A DNA stretch of 25,953 bases, taken from positions 1-25,953 of the IMG/VR virus record IMGVR_UViG_3300002835_008928; one strand, 5' to 3'. This DNA comes from a virus. The translations under genes were made by a program, and so were the position numbers. How positions within the stretch are numbered: the stretch's first letter is position 1; each line of letters starts with the position of its first letter. Positions 16,216 through 24,068 of this stretch are shown piece after piece. The notes beneath the pieces were generated by a model. It was not told where the DNA came from. It did no database searches and saw nothing but the letters and a program-made list of their open reading frames with translations.

Positions 16216-16760
16216 TTGTGTCCTTCAATTAAACTAATATGTACATATACATCATCTTGTTTATTTAGATTAAGTTGAAAAATATATCCTCTTTCTTTTA
16301 AATAGTCTCTACTCAACTTTTTTCTTTCTTCTCCACCTTTTCTATATTCATCTGTTTCAAACGTTATGACATTAAATGTGTATAAATCAAATGGTATTTT
16401 GTATAAACATTCTAATGTTATAGAAGGTGGCTCTAAATCTAAAGATAAGTAATCTATTGTTTTAGGTAAATTAAAATCTTTAAATAATTTTAAATAATCC
16501 AAAGAAAGAGCATCATTTAATACGTGTTTAGTTTTTGGTCTCAATTCTTCCCAAGAACCTGTAGAATCTTTAGCATCTAAAATATCGATTCCTATTCCAT
16601 ACCAATCAAAATACTTTTCCATAATATAAGAATTACTAAAACGAATAGGTTCAGCACACCCTATATCCACAAATGTACCTGATTTTTTAAAATCCAGTAA
16701 TTGTAAAACTATACCATCTTGAAAAATCTGCGATTTAGATTCTATTTTAGATGTTAACAT
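16212..16760 (-). CDS. FkbM-type SAM-dependent methyltransferase
   Basis: The protein has 182 residues. SQIFQDGIV and GTFVDIGCAEPIRFSNSYIME near residues 9-48 give the N-terminal motif of FkbM-like methyltransferases, with DLEPPSITLECL around residue 115 as the later conserved block. The fold is soluble. FkbM-family enzymes commonly O-methylate sugars in polysaccharide and glycoprotein loci. It overlaps the following methyltransferase gene by 14 bases, consistent with a two-enzyme modification pair. Confidence 0.85.
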   Translation of the reverse strand: MLTSKIESKSQIFQDGIVLQLLDFKKSGTFVDIGCAEPIRFSNSYIMEKYFDWYGIGIDILDAKDSTGSWEELRPKTKHVLNDALSLDYLKLFKDFNLPKTIDYLSLDLEPPSITLECLYKIPFDLYTFNVITFETDEYRKGGEERKKLSRDYLKERGYIFQLNLNKQDDVYVHISLIEGHK

Positions 16761-17355
16761 TTTTATTTTTAAAAGCTAAACCTTTACTAACATAATGACT
16801 TACATATGCTGGGCAGTATGTTTTCCAATCTTGATCAGCAATTTTTTTTGTTTCTTCTGTTAATACTGGATCATATTCTAGATTAAAATTTTTAAATTTA
16901 TCTATCCAATAAGAAGCTGGTTGACAATTTACATGATTCCATCCACCTTGACCCGGTGTTGCGTGTGTTATAAAAATTAATTTAGCTTTACAAAAATCTT
17001 TAATAAAATTGTCAGCATATTTTTCTTCTACGTGTTCTACAAATTCACAAGACCAACATAAATCAAATGTTTTGTTTATATTACTTTCACCATCACAATA
17101 ATCGTGGTGTTTTATAAATTGTTTTATTTTACTATTTTCTATACAATACGGATGACCTTCTATTCCTTGTACACTGCATCCGTTGTCATAGAAAAATTTT
17201 GTAGAAATGCCCATTCCACAACCAACATCTAAAATACTTTTAATTTGAAATTTATCTATTAAATATTTCCATAAAAATGGATGATAAGTTGCTAAATCAC
17301 CTGTATTTTCAGTTGTAGAAAATCCACCTAAATGATTTAAATTTTTTGTTGTCAT
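16747..17355 (-). CDS. Class I SAM-dependent methyltransferase
   Basis: The protein has 202 residues. SAM motif I, SILDVGCGMG, lies near residue 40, and FDLCWSCEFVEHVEE near residue 95 is the post-motif region typical of small-molecule methyltransferases. ITHATPGQGGWNHVN further on resembles the loop seen in glycan-locus members. Substrate unknown; O-methylation of a sugar is the contextual guess. Confidence 0.85.
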   Translation of the reverse strand: MTTKNLNHLGGFSTTENTGDLATYHPFLWKYLIDKFQIKSILDVGCGMGISTKFFYDNGCSVQGIEGHPYCIENSKIKQFIKHHDYCDGESNINKTFDLCWSCEFVEHVEEKYADNFIKDFCKAKLIFITHATPGQGGWNHVNCQPASYWIDKFKNFNLEYDPVLTEETKKIADQDWKTYCPAYVSHYVSKGLAFKNKNVNI

Positions 17356-17978
17356 ATTTTTAACACATTCCTTACTTTAGAATTATCATGTTCATGCCAA
17401 AGACCATAATTATCTATATGTCTTTCTTGATGGCCTTTTCTTTCAATAGTTTTGATATTTGTATAAGTTGAATTTATACAATCAGTCAAATAATGTTCGT
17501 GTACTATATTTCTATCATTATTTGGGTCATATAATTTTTGCCATCCTTTAAATATATTCTTATCTGGTTTTAATACAAAAAAATCTCCAGTATAACATAT
17601 TCTTCCGATATGATATATCGGTGAAACTAATGCATCAAAATTTTCTAAAAATGATTCTTTTAATTTAGTATCATCTACAATATAACAATCAGGCTGGCAA
17701 AATAAAACTTTTTCATAATCTCTGAACATTTCAAATAAATCAGATTCAGCAGCAACCTGACCTAATGAATAGCCTGCATTTTTATTAGTAATGCTAATGT
17801 AAGTTTTTGTTTCAAACTTACAAACATTTTCTAATTGGGATATAGAAAAATTTTTATTATTTGAAGAAACATATACTTCAAAATTATTTTTTAAAAAATC
17901 ACTTCTATTAAAAAATAACGATGAATAATATAATTCATCTAAATGTCGATGCGAGTGATAAAAAAGTAAATATTTCAT
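17352..17978 (-). CDS. Putative GT-A-like glycosyltransferase (DUF5672-like)
   Basis: The protein has 208 residues. KVLFCQPDCYIV at 90-101 looks like the DxD-equivalent strand of GT-A enzymes. SPIYHIGRICYTGDFFVLK, about 30 residues later, resembles the conserved GNGGFSLR-type region of capsule-locus glycosyltransferases with a DUF5672 domain. The match is by eye and weak. It stands between two methyltransferase genes, overlapping one by ATGA and separated from the other by four bases. Confidence 0.55.
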   Translation of the reverse strand: MKYLLFYHSHRHLDELYYSSLFFNRSDFLKNNFEVYVSSNNKNFSISQLENVCKFETKTYISITNKNAGYSLGQVAAESDLFEMFRDYEKVLFCQPDCYIVDDTKLKESFLENFDALVSPIYHIGRICYTGDFFVLKPDKNIFKGWQKLYDPNNDRNIVHEHYLTDCINSTYTNIKTIERKGHQERHIDNYGLWHEHDNSKVRNVLKI

Positions 17979-17982
17979 AATT

Positions 17983-18615
17983 TTATAATATCATACTTGT
18001 AAATGTAATACACGTTTTGGGGTCACTAACATCATTCCTTAAAAAAGTTTTAAATCTATATTCAAAAAAACTTAGTCCGTTTTGTTTAAATATTTCAATC
18101 CATTTTTCTAATGAAAATAACGAAACATGATTGCCGGATGAACATTGTGTTTTTGCAATACTTCCGCAAAATAAACCATCTTTTTCTAGATGATTTTTTA
18201 TATTTGTCAAAAATATTCCTAATTTATCTTCTGAAATATGTTCTAATACTTCCCATGATTGAATATAATCAAATTTTATTTGTTTATCGTTGATTTGTAT
18301 TTTATATGGTTTAGCTGCATCACACAAAAATAAATTTTTATTCTTGTAAATATTCCAATTATTTTTTCCAGCTCCACTAAGAGCGTGACTACTTCCTTCT
18401 AAACCTATTGCAATATCACCAGAAGAAAAATGATCTATTATCAATTGCCCGCCTGCGCAGCCAATATCTAATACTTTTAATTGTTTATTATTAAAATAGT
18501 TTTTAACTTCTTTCAAATACTCCGGATTGGTTGTATTGTCCCTAACACAACCATATGGATTTATATGGTCAAGACTATCTTCAGCAATAGGAAAATCAGT
18601 TTGAACTGTTAGCAT
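17983..18615 (-). CDS. Class I SAM-dependent methyltransferase
   Basis: The protein has 210 residues. LKVLDIGCAGGQLI at about 46-59 is SAM motif I, IGLEGSS is the acidic motif II, and FDYIQSWEVLEHISED near residue 115 is motif III of the UbiG/Methyltransf_23-like group. It belongs to the same broad family as the methyltransferase two genes downstream but is not a recent duplicate by eye. Its 3' end follows the putative glycosyltransferase start by four bases. Substrate unknown. Confidence 0.87.
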   Translation of the reverse strand: MLTVQTDFPIAEDSLDHINPYGCVRDNTTNPEYLKEVKNYFNNKQLKVLDIGCAGGQLIIDHFSSGDIAIGLEGSSHALSGAGKNNWNIYKNKNLFLCDAAKPYKIQINDKQIKFDYIQSWEVLEHISEDKLGIFLTNIKNHLEKDGLFCGSIAKTQCSSGNHVSLFSLEKWIEIFKQNGLSFFEYRFKTFLRNDVSDPKTCITFTSMIL

Positions 18616-19390
18616 AAGAAAAATACCTTTCTATATAATTTTGATTTTTATAATAATTTTCTAATTCTTCTTTGTTTGAATTGATTAAAGTTTTATGTAA
18701 TTTATATATTTCTGAAATTTCTTTTGGTTCTTTTAATGTTGATGGTGGATGTTCTTGATGAAAGACAATTCCTCTAAACCACGCCACTTTATATCCTAAT
18801 TTTATAAATCTAATGCCTCTTTCTTCGTCTTCTGGGCACCAGTGTTTATAATTTTCGTTCTCCATAAACCCTGAAATATATGATTTTGTTTTAAAGAATT
18901 GAACATGACCAAAACGACAAAAATCTACAATTGTTTCTTCTATATTGATGTCATCTAGATTTAAAGTATTTTTAAATACTTCATAGGATTGCATCCCATT
19001 TTTTAATTTTCTTTGATCAAATTGTTCAAAACCATATGGATATATTAAATCATAATTATCATTTAAAATTAGTTTATTTGCTAAACTTATTGATTCTTTT
19101 GGAAGCAAAACATCTGCGTCATAATTCACCGTTATATCTGTTTTGATATCAAATAACATTTCATTAATCAATTTTGTTCTATGGAATTCATCGGGAGAAG
19201 ATTTTTTAAAAATATATTTAATTCTCTCTTGTTTTAAAAGAGGAGAAAACAATTTACGTTCGGAGTCAGATTCTGTTATTACTATATTTGAATCAGTATT
19301 TTTTAAAAGATAATTTAAACTTACTAAAATATTGTTTAATCTTTCAGTAGAATCTATTTTAAGTGGTATTATAAAAGTGGAATTACACAT
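18596..19390 (-). CDS. GT-A glycosyltransferase (chondroitin-polymerase/GT2-like)
   Basis: The protein has 264 residues. STFIIPLKIDSTERLNNIL at the N-terminus and VNYDADVLLP with D91-A92-D93 give the nucleotide-sugar site. CPEDEERGIRFIKLGYKVAW in the second half is the conserved WxxEDxE-type acceptor/catalytic region of family 2 and galactosyltransferase-C proteins. It is soluble, with no transmembrane helix. It probably adds one sugar during assembly of the repeat unit. The gene overlaps the next by 20 bases. Confidence 0.85.
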   Translation of the reverse strand: MCNSTFIIPLKIDSTERLNNILVSLNYLLKNTDSNIVITESDSERKLFSPLLKQERIKYIFKKSSPDEFHRTKLINEMLFDIKTDITVNYDADVLLPKESISLANKLILNDNYDLIYPYGFEQFDQRKLKNGMQSYEVFKNTLNLDDINIEETIVDFCRFGHVQFFKTKSYISGFMENENYKHWCPEDEERGIRFIKLGYKVAWFRGIVFHQEHPPSTLKEPKEISEIYKLHKTLINSNKEELENYYKNQNYIERYFSYANSSN

Positions 19391-20369
19391 ATAATTTTTT
19401 TAAATGATTTAAATATTCGCGAACTGTAACTGATATTTCAAATTGTTCTTTATAATAATCAATTATATCGTTTCTGTATTTTTCATTTTCTTCATTTATT
19501 CTATTAATTTCATTAATAAAATCAAGAGTATTTATTTCATTTTTATAAATTTTTACAAATGGTTTATTTTCATCTATATTTAGTGCAGCTCTATCAGATA
19601 TGACTAAACTACAACCTGATGCTAAAGCTTCTTTTACAACTAAAACATCTCCTTCAAATGAAGATAATAATATCACTGAAGAATAATTACTCATATTCTC
19701 TACTACTTGCTGTCTAGCCCATGTACCCAAATAATTTGTTTTTCCAATATTATGTGGAATAAATCTTGGATCTTCTAGATGTCCAACAAAATCCATTTCT
19801 ATAGAATTTGCAAAATTATGTTGTAAAAAAAATTGATTTTTTCTTGGTTCTATTTTTCCTATTACTAATGATCTTTTATTTCCTTTATCTTTTCTGTATG
19901 GTTCAAACATGTAATTTGGTATTCCACATCTACATATTCCAGTTTTTAACTTTGGATTTATTAATAGTGCATTATTATTAGATATTTCTGCCTGACCAAA
20001 GTATGCATCAATATTATTAAAAAGATTTGAATAATGTGTCTGTACTGTATCATTCCATAAATCTGTAAAAGGATGAAATGGTGAATGCGAAGTGGCAACT
20101 AGTATATAATTTTTGTTTTGATTTAGAATTGGTGCAAATTGGTCATCGTGTAGATGCACTATCGAATCTTCTCTAGAAATAATATCATCTACAATTTTTT
20201 TATAATTTATTCTATCATTTATTAAAATAAATTTTTGATTTATTTTTTGAAATTCTTCAGTAATCCAAGACAATGTATTTTCTATACCACCCCAACCATT
20301 ATTTCCTGGAACTGGTATTGGTAAATTGCCCGGAGCTACTACTATAATATTTTTATTTATTGTGTTCAT
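19383..20369 (-). CDS. GT4-type (GT-B fold) glycosyltransferase
   Basis: The protein has 328 residues. The N-terminal half has a glycine-rich donor/acceptor loop PVPGNNGWGGIEN and HLHDDQF. The C-terminal half has GKIEPRKNQ and an EX7E motif in SSFEGDVLVVKEALASGCS, all characteristic of GT4 retaining enzymes. It is somewhat short for the family (often 350-400). Donor sugar is unknown. Confidence 0.9.
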   Translation of the reverse strand: MNTINKNIIVVAPGNLPIPVPGNNGWGGIENTLSWITEEFQKINQKFILINDRINYKKIVDDIISREDSIVHLHDDQFAPILNQNKNYILVATSHSPFHPFTDLWNDTVQTHYSNLFNNIDAYFGQAEISNNNALLINPKLKTGICRCGIPNYMFEPYRKDKGNKRSLVIGKIEPRKNQFFLQHNFANSIEMDFVGHLEDPRFIPHNIGKTNYLGTWARQQVVENMSNYSSVILLSSFEGDVLVVKEALASGCSLVISDRAALNIDENKPFVKIYKNEINTLDFINEINRINEENEKYRNDIIDYYKEQFEISVTVREYLNHLKKLYV

Positions 20370-21153
20370 TGTAAAATTTTAACAGTATTTGTTTTAAAGT
20401 ATTAGAAAGATACCTGTTTTCTTTTTCTGCAATAAAAAAATTATCAACAATGGCATCTATTTTTTTATTATAGAAGTGTTTGTCTAATAATTTTAAATCA
20501 TTTGGTTTTTCTACAGTACATAAATTTATAATACCATCAGGATTAAATATAGTATATGGGAACGTGCTACCCCAATAAATTGGTATGGTGCAAGTTAAAA
20601 AACAATCAAGTAATTTTTCAGAAAAATAATTATCGGTATTATCATTTTCTATTGATATCGAATAATAATAATCCACCAATCCTTGTTCTTTATTTTCAAT
20701 CTGATTAAATCCGCGACCATAAACATCAACAAAATTTTTAACAGTTTCTAAAACTGATAAACGTAATCTGTGTCCTGCAACTGCACTATTATTTGATGAT
20801 ATCATGCTAATCATTTTTGTTTTTTTTGGTAAAAATGATTTATTTTTTATCCATGTAATATTAGAAGGATGAATATATTCAACATATGGTAAATGTAATA
20901 ACTCTTTTATACATGTATAAACTTTATTATATTTTAAGCTGCATTCTTCTGTTTTAACAAATTGTAAAATATTCCTTAATTCTAAAATTGCTGGGCTTTC
21001 TTGTAAAATTAAACAATTTATTTTTTTTCTATTATTAGAGATGCAATTTAGGTCAATATGCATATCCATATTTTTAAATTCTGGATATTCATTTGTTATT
21101 TGGTTTACTGTAGTAGACCAATCATCTGTGTCACAATAAACAGATAAACTCAT
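20353..21153 (-). CDS. GT10-like (alpha-1,3-fucosyltransferase-type) glycosyltransferase
   Basis: The protein has 266 residues. ATG 21153 has a very strong GGGAGG site five bases away; the TTG four codons earlier lies within that site and was rejected. The C-terminal half holds the family 10 core: YYYSISIEND, then SEKLLDCFLTCTIPIYWGS and PDGIINL. This region binds GDP-fucose in known members. The N-terminal acceptor domain is poorly conserved. The gene is coupled to a GT11 gene by ATGA. The donor need not be fucose, as no GDP-fucose synthesis genes are visible. Confidence 0.85.
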   Translation of the reverse strand: MSLSVYCDTDDWSTTVNQITNEYPEFKNMDMHIDLNCISNNRKKINCLILQESPAILELRNILQFVKTEECSLKYNKVYTCIKELLHLPYVEYIHPSNITWIKNKSFLPKKTKMISMISSNNSAVAGHRLRLSVLETVKNFVDVYGRGFNQIENKEQGLVDYYYSISIENDNTDNYFSEKLLDCFLTCTIPIYWGSTFPYTIFNPDGIINLCTVEKPNDLKLLDKHFYNKKIDAIVDNFFIAEKENRYLSNTLKQILLKFYNEHNK

Positions 21154-21941
21154 ATTACCTCCCAATTCTCACAATAAATATCATTCCAATTTTTAGGAGC
21201 ATTTGGATTAGTTCCATACCATTTGGCGGGAGCTATTACTTTTTTACTATTTGCTAACCAAGCACCCCACCAGCTAAAAGAACTATTTGCAATAATATGA
21301 TAATCACATAACGACATGAAGCATAAATCTTCGTAATTATTCAATCCATCAAAAGTATAAAATTTTTTATTAATTTTTTGTAATAAGGAAGACGCTTTGT
21401 TTAAATCATCACTAAACAAAATAATATTGCAATTATCCGGCAATAAAGATAAACCATTTAGATAATATTCTGGACCACACCTGGGATAAACGTCTGGAAA
21501 TTTTTCATAATCTCCAAATCTCATGTGAATTGAGATTAATGGATTATTTATTTTTTGTTTTTTATTTGATATTTTTTCTTTAATTTCTTTTTTAAAAGTA
21601 AATTCTTTAATCAATTCATTTTTATATTTTTTAAAATACTTTTCAGTTTGGAAATAACCAAACAAATCTGAATTATCTTTTATTTCAAAAAAAGAAGAAT
21701 CAAACATATTATCTAATTCTTGTATCTGGCAGCTTGGAGTAAAATTACTACAATCCTTTGCACTTATATTTTCAAAACAATCCAATAATCCCAGCTTTTG
21801 GTAATCGTCATTATTTTCTTTGTATTTAAAAGGTATACCAAATTCATAATTATTTTCTTTTGCTATAGCATAAAGCGTAGCATATTGAAACATTTGATTG
21901 CCGAGCCTACCTCTGAGACCTAGATAACGATATGTAATCAC
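21150..21941 (-). CDS. GT11-like (alpha-1,2-fucosyltransferase-type) glycosyltransferase
   Basis: The protein has 263 residues, starting at GTG 21941, which overlaps the previous stop (GTGA). GRLGNQMFQYA at 11-21 is the family 11 N-terminal signature. SIHMRFGDY near residue 135 is the GDP-binding HxRxGD motif, and SSFSWWGAWL near residue 220 is the C-terminal motif. Known members transfer fucose alpha-1,2 to galactose in LPS and capsule. It is paired with the GT10-like enzyme, so the two may build a branched or Lewis-like end structure; this is inference. Confidence 0.92.
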   Translation of the reverse strand: MITYRYLGLRGRLGNQMFQYATLYAIAKENNYEFGIPFKYKENNDDYQKLGLLDCFENISAKDCSNFTPSCQIQELDNMFDSSFFEIKDNSDLFGYFQTEKYFKKYKNELIKEFTFKKEIKEKISNKKQKINNPLISIHMRFGDYEKFPDVYPRCGPEYYLNGLSLLPDNCNIILFSDDLNKASSLLQKINKKFYTFDGLNNYEDLCFMSLCDYHIIANSSFSWWGAWLANSKKVIAPAKWYGTNPNAPKNWNDIYCENWEVI

Positions 21942-22837
21942 TGTGTTTTAACCCAATCTAAAATATGTACAGAAGGTGACCACCCAGTTATTTTACAAAA
22001 TTTTTTATAAGAAGACAAAGTATTTTTTGCTTCTCCTTTTCTTTCTGGTATGTGGACAATATTAGAATCTATTGCTAGTGCTAGGTCTTTTATTTTTACC
22101 GAAGCACCATAACCAATGTTAAATACACCAGCGTTATTTAAAGAATTTTTACTTGACCATAAATGCATACAAGCAATATTAGCAGAAACTACGTCTTTTA
22201 CATAAATAAAATCTCTAGTTTGTAAACCATCTCCAACTATAGTAAGAGGTTCATTATTTGATTTTTGTCGGAAAAAAATTCCAGTTACTAATGCATATTG
22301 GCCTGTGGTTGGTGCTCTCTCACCAAAAACATTAAAATATCTTAAAATACAAGATTTAATCCCATACAATAAATTATAGTTTTTTAATAATAATTCTCCA
22401 CAATATTTTGTTGAAGCATATGGGTTTAAACAATCATCTCTTATCTCTTCTGTGGTTGGCAATTCTTCTGTGAGACCGTATATGGAAGAGGTAGAAGAAA
22501 AAACTAAACCTTCAATTTTATTTTCTTTGCACGCTTCAAGAACATTTAATGTTCCTCCCACGTTTACGTCAACTGCTCTTGTTGGATTTTCTATAGCATT
22601 TTGGAGACGAGATTCTGCTGCAAGGTGAAAACAAAAATTACAACCTCGGGATATTTCTTTCAAGAGCTTTCCATCACAAATGCTAAATTTATGATAAGTA
22701 GCTTTATCATTGTAATAAAAATTTTCATTATTGGCAGAGCAATCATCGACAACAATAACTTCATGTTGCAAATTCACCAAAGCATCTACTAAATGACTTC
22801 CAATAAATCCACACCCACCTGTCACCAATATTTTCAT
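21938..22837 (-). CDS. NAD-dependent nucleotide-sugar epimerase (GalE/WbpP-like SDR)
   Basis: The protein has 299 residues. GGCGFIG at 7-13 binds NAD, FSSTSSIYG near residue 115 and YASTK near residue 140 give the Ser and Tyr-Lys catalytic residues, and RYFNVFGER followed by GDGLQTRDFIYVKDV is the nucleotide-sugar-binding region typical of UDP-glucose or UDP-GlcNAc 4-epimerases. dTDP-glucose dehydratase and GDP-mannose enzymes are less likely by these motifs. It supplies a modified sugar donor to the glycosyltransferases nearby. Confidence 0.92.
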   Translation of the reverse strand: MKILVTGGCGFIGSHLVDALVNLQHEVIVVDDCSANNENFYYNDKATYHKFSICDGKLLKEISRGCNFCFHLAAESRLQNAIENPTRAVDVNVGGTLNVLEACKENKIEGLVFSSTSSIYGLTEELPTTEEIRDDCLNPYASTKYCGELLLKNYNLLYGIKSCILRYFNVFGERAPTTGQYALVTGIFFRQKSNNEPLTIVGDGLQTRDFIYVKDVVSANIACMHLWSSKNSLNNAGVFNIGYGASVKIKDLALAIDSNIVHIPERKGEAKNTLSSYKKFCKITGWSPSVHILDWVKTQ

Positions 22838-23562
22838 TTTATAAACTCCAAATATGATTCACTAATTTTTTTCTTCAAATCCGTGGTCGAATAACCATGA
22901 TCTCTATCAGTATATATAATCTTTATTGGAAGATAATCGGCGGTATAATGTTTATTTTTATAATCATCTCCCAAAAATCTTACATCGTAATTTCCAACTT
23001 CTAAAAATACTGCAAGATCTGATTCACTTTCGTAAGAAATAACAGAATCAATATATTTTATTGAATAAAGAATTTCTATTCTTTCCTGTAAAGAGTGAAT
23101 AGGCTTCATTTTATTTCTTTCAGATGATGGATTATCATGCAGTAATACTGTTAAATGATCACAGTGCTCTTTGCAAAACTTAAACAAACGACAATATCCT
23201 GGATGTATTAAATCAAATGCTCCTGCCACCACTCCATAAATTCCACAATTATTTTTTCTCCAGTCTACAGCATTTATTGCTTTATCATCAACAACTATAT
23301 CGTATGTTGGTTTTTTATTCATGATAAGTTCATGATATTTTAAATTCCATTCTTTTAACTGTTTTTTTGTAAGTTCGGTCCAATCTATCCCAGAACTTGA
23401 TCCTCTACCAGTAAAAATTAAAATCTTATTTCCGGCAGAATATAATTCATTAACTTTGTTAATTGCACGCGTTAAAGGTTTAGCAGTGGCATAATTGCCA
23501 TCAATTGCCTTTGTGCAAAGAGTTTCATCTAAATCAAAGCAATATATTTTTTTATTTATCAT
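22834..23562 (-). CDS. Fusion: HAD sugar phosphatase + cytidylyltransferase-like domain
   Basis: The protein has 242 residues. Residues 1-103 form a capless HAD phosphatase of the EcbF/BcbF capsule type: FDLDETL with D10 and D12, FTGRG at 50-54, DDKAIN at 92-97. Residues 107-242 form a CTP_transf_like domain: GAFDLIHPG at 114-122, and STT at 225-227 in place of the ISTT motif. The linker is only a few residues. The usual HxGH reads HPGY, so the second histidine is Tyr123. Phosphatase plus nucleotidyltransferase are successive steps in making NDP-heptose and similar sugars, so the fusion could carry out both. The isomerase and kinase lie just upstream, all coupled by ATGA overlaps. Confidence 0.88.
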   Translation of the reverse strand: MINKKIYCFDLDETLCTKAIDGNYATAKPLTRAINKVNELYSAGNKILIFTGRGSSSGIDWTELTKKQLKEWNLKYHELIMNKKPTYDIVVDDKAINAVDWRKNNCGIYGVVAGAFDLIHPGYCRLFKFCKEHCDHLTVLLHDNPSSERNKMKPIHSLQERIEILYSIKYIDSVISYESESDLAVFLEVGNYDVRFLGDDYKNKHYTADYLPIKIIYTDRDHGYSTTDLKKKISESYLEFIK

Positions 23563-24068
23563 ATAACTGAATGTAAAATAATTTCATGAACACATTCTAC
23601 CACACCATAATCAGTAGAATCGACCCAAAAATCTAATAAAGCATGTTCAGAATATGTATTTCTTAAAGAATTATTTGCATCAAAACCAGTAAGAATAATA
23701 TACTCTATATTATTTTCAAAACAATATTTGGCACAATTTAAAATATTTTTAGAATTACCAGATGAACTGATTAAAATTACCAAACTATTTGTTGTAGAAA
23801 ATTCTGAAAGATATTGAGAAAACGCATTCTCGTATCCATAGTCATTTGCATAACAGGTAAGCCTAGCACCATCTGTAAATGCAATTGATTTTTTCTTTAA
23901 TGCTTTCGTATAATCTTCTGCCATGTGAGCAGATATTGCATTGCTTCCACCATTACCTAAAATTATAATTTCTGAACTATTCCCGATCACAACCTTTTTT
24001 AAATAATCCAAATGAGTAGTATTTAAATTTTGCAATGCACTGTTGATTTGTGATATAAATTTATTCAT
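23559..24068 (-). CDS. gmhA: GmhA-like sugar phosphate isomerase (SIS domain)
   Basis: The protein has 169 residues (E. coli GmhA 192). LGNGGSNA at 37-44 and ISSSGNSKN at 100-108 bind the sugar phosphate. H48 and H166 match the catalytic histidines of GmhA, but the residues equivalent to E65 and Q172 read D52 and E158 in my hand alignment. GmhA turns sedoheptulose-7-phosphate into D-glycero-D-manno-heptose-7-phosphate. The next gene upstream is an HddA-like kinase, which supports a heptose role. The altered residues leave room for a different substrate. Confidence 0.85.
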   Translation of the reverse strand: MNKFISQINSALQNLNTTHLDYLKKVVIGNSSEIIILGNGGSNAISAHMAEDYTKALKKKSIAFTDGARLTCYANDYGYENAFSQYLSEFSTTNSLVILISSSGNSKNILNCAKYCFENNIEYIILTGFDANNSLRNTYSEHALLDFWVDSTDYGVVECVHEIILHSVI

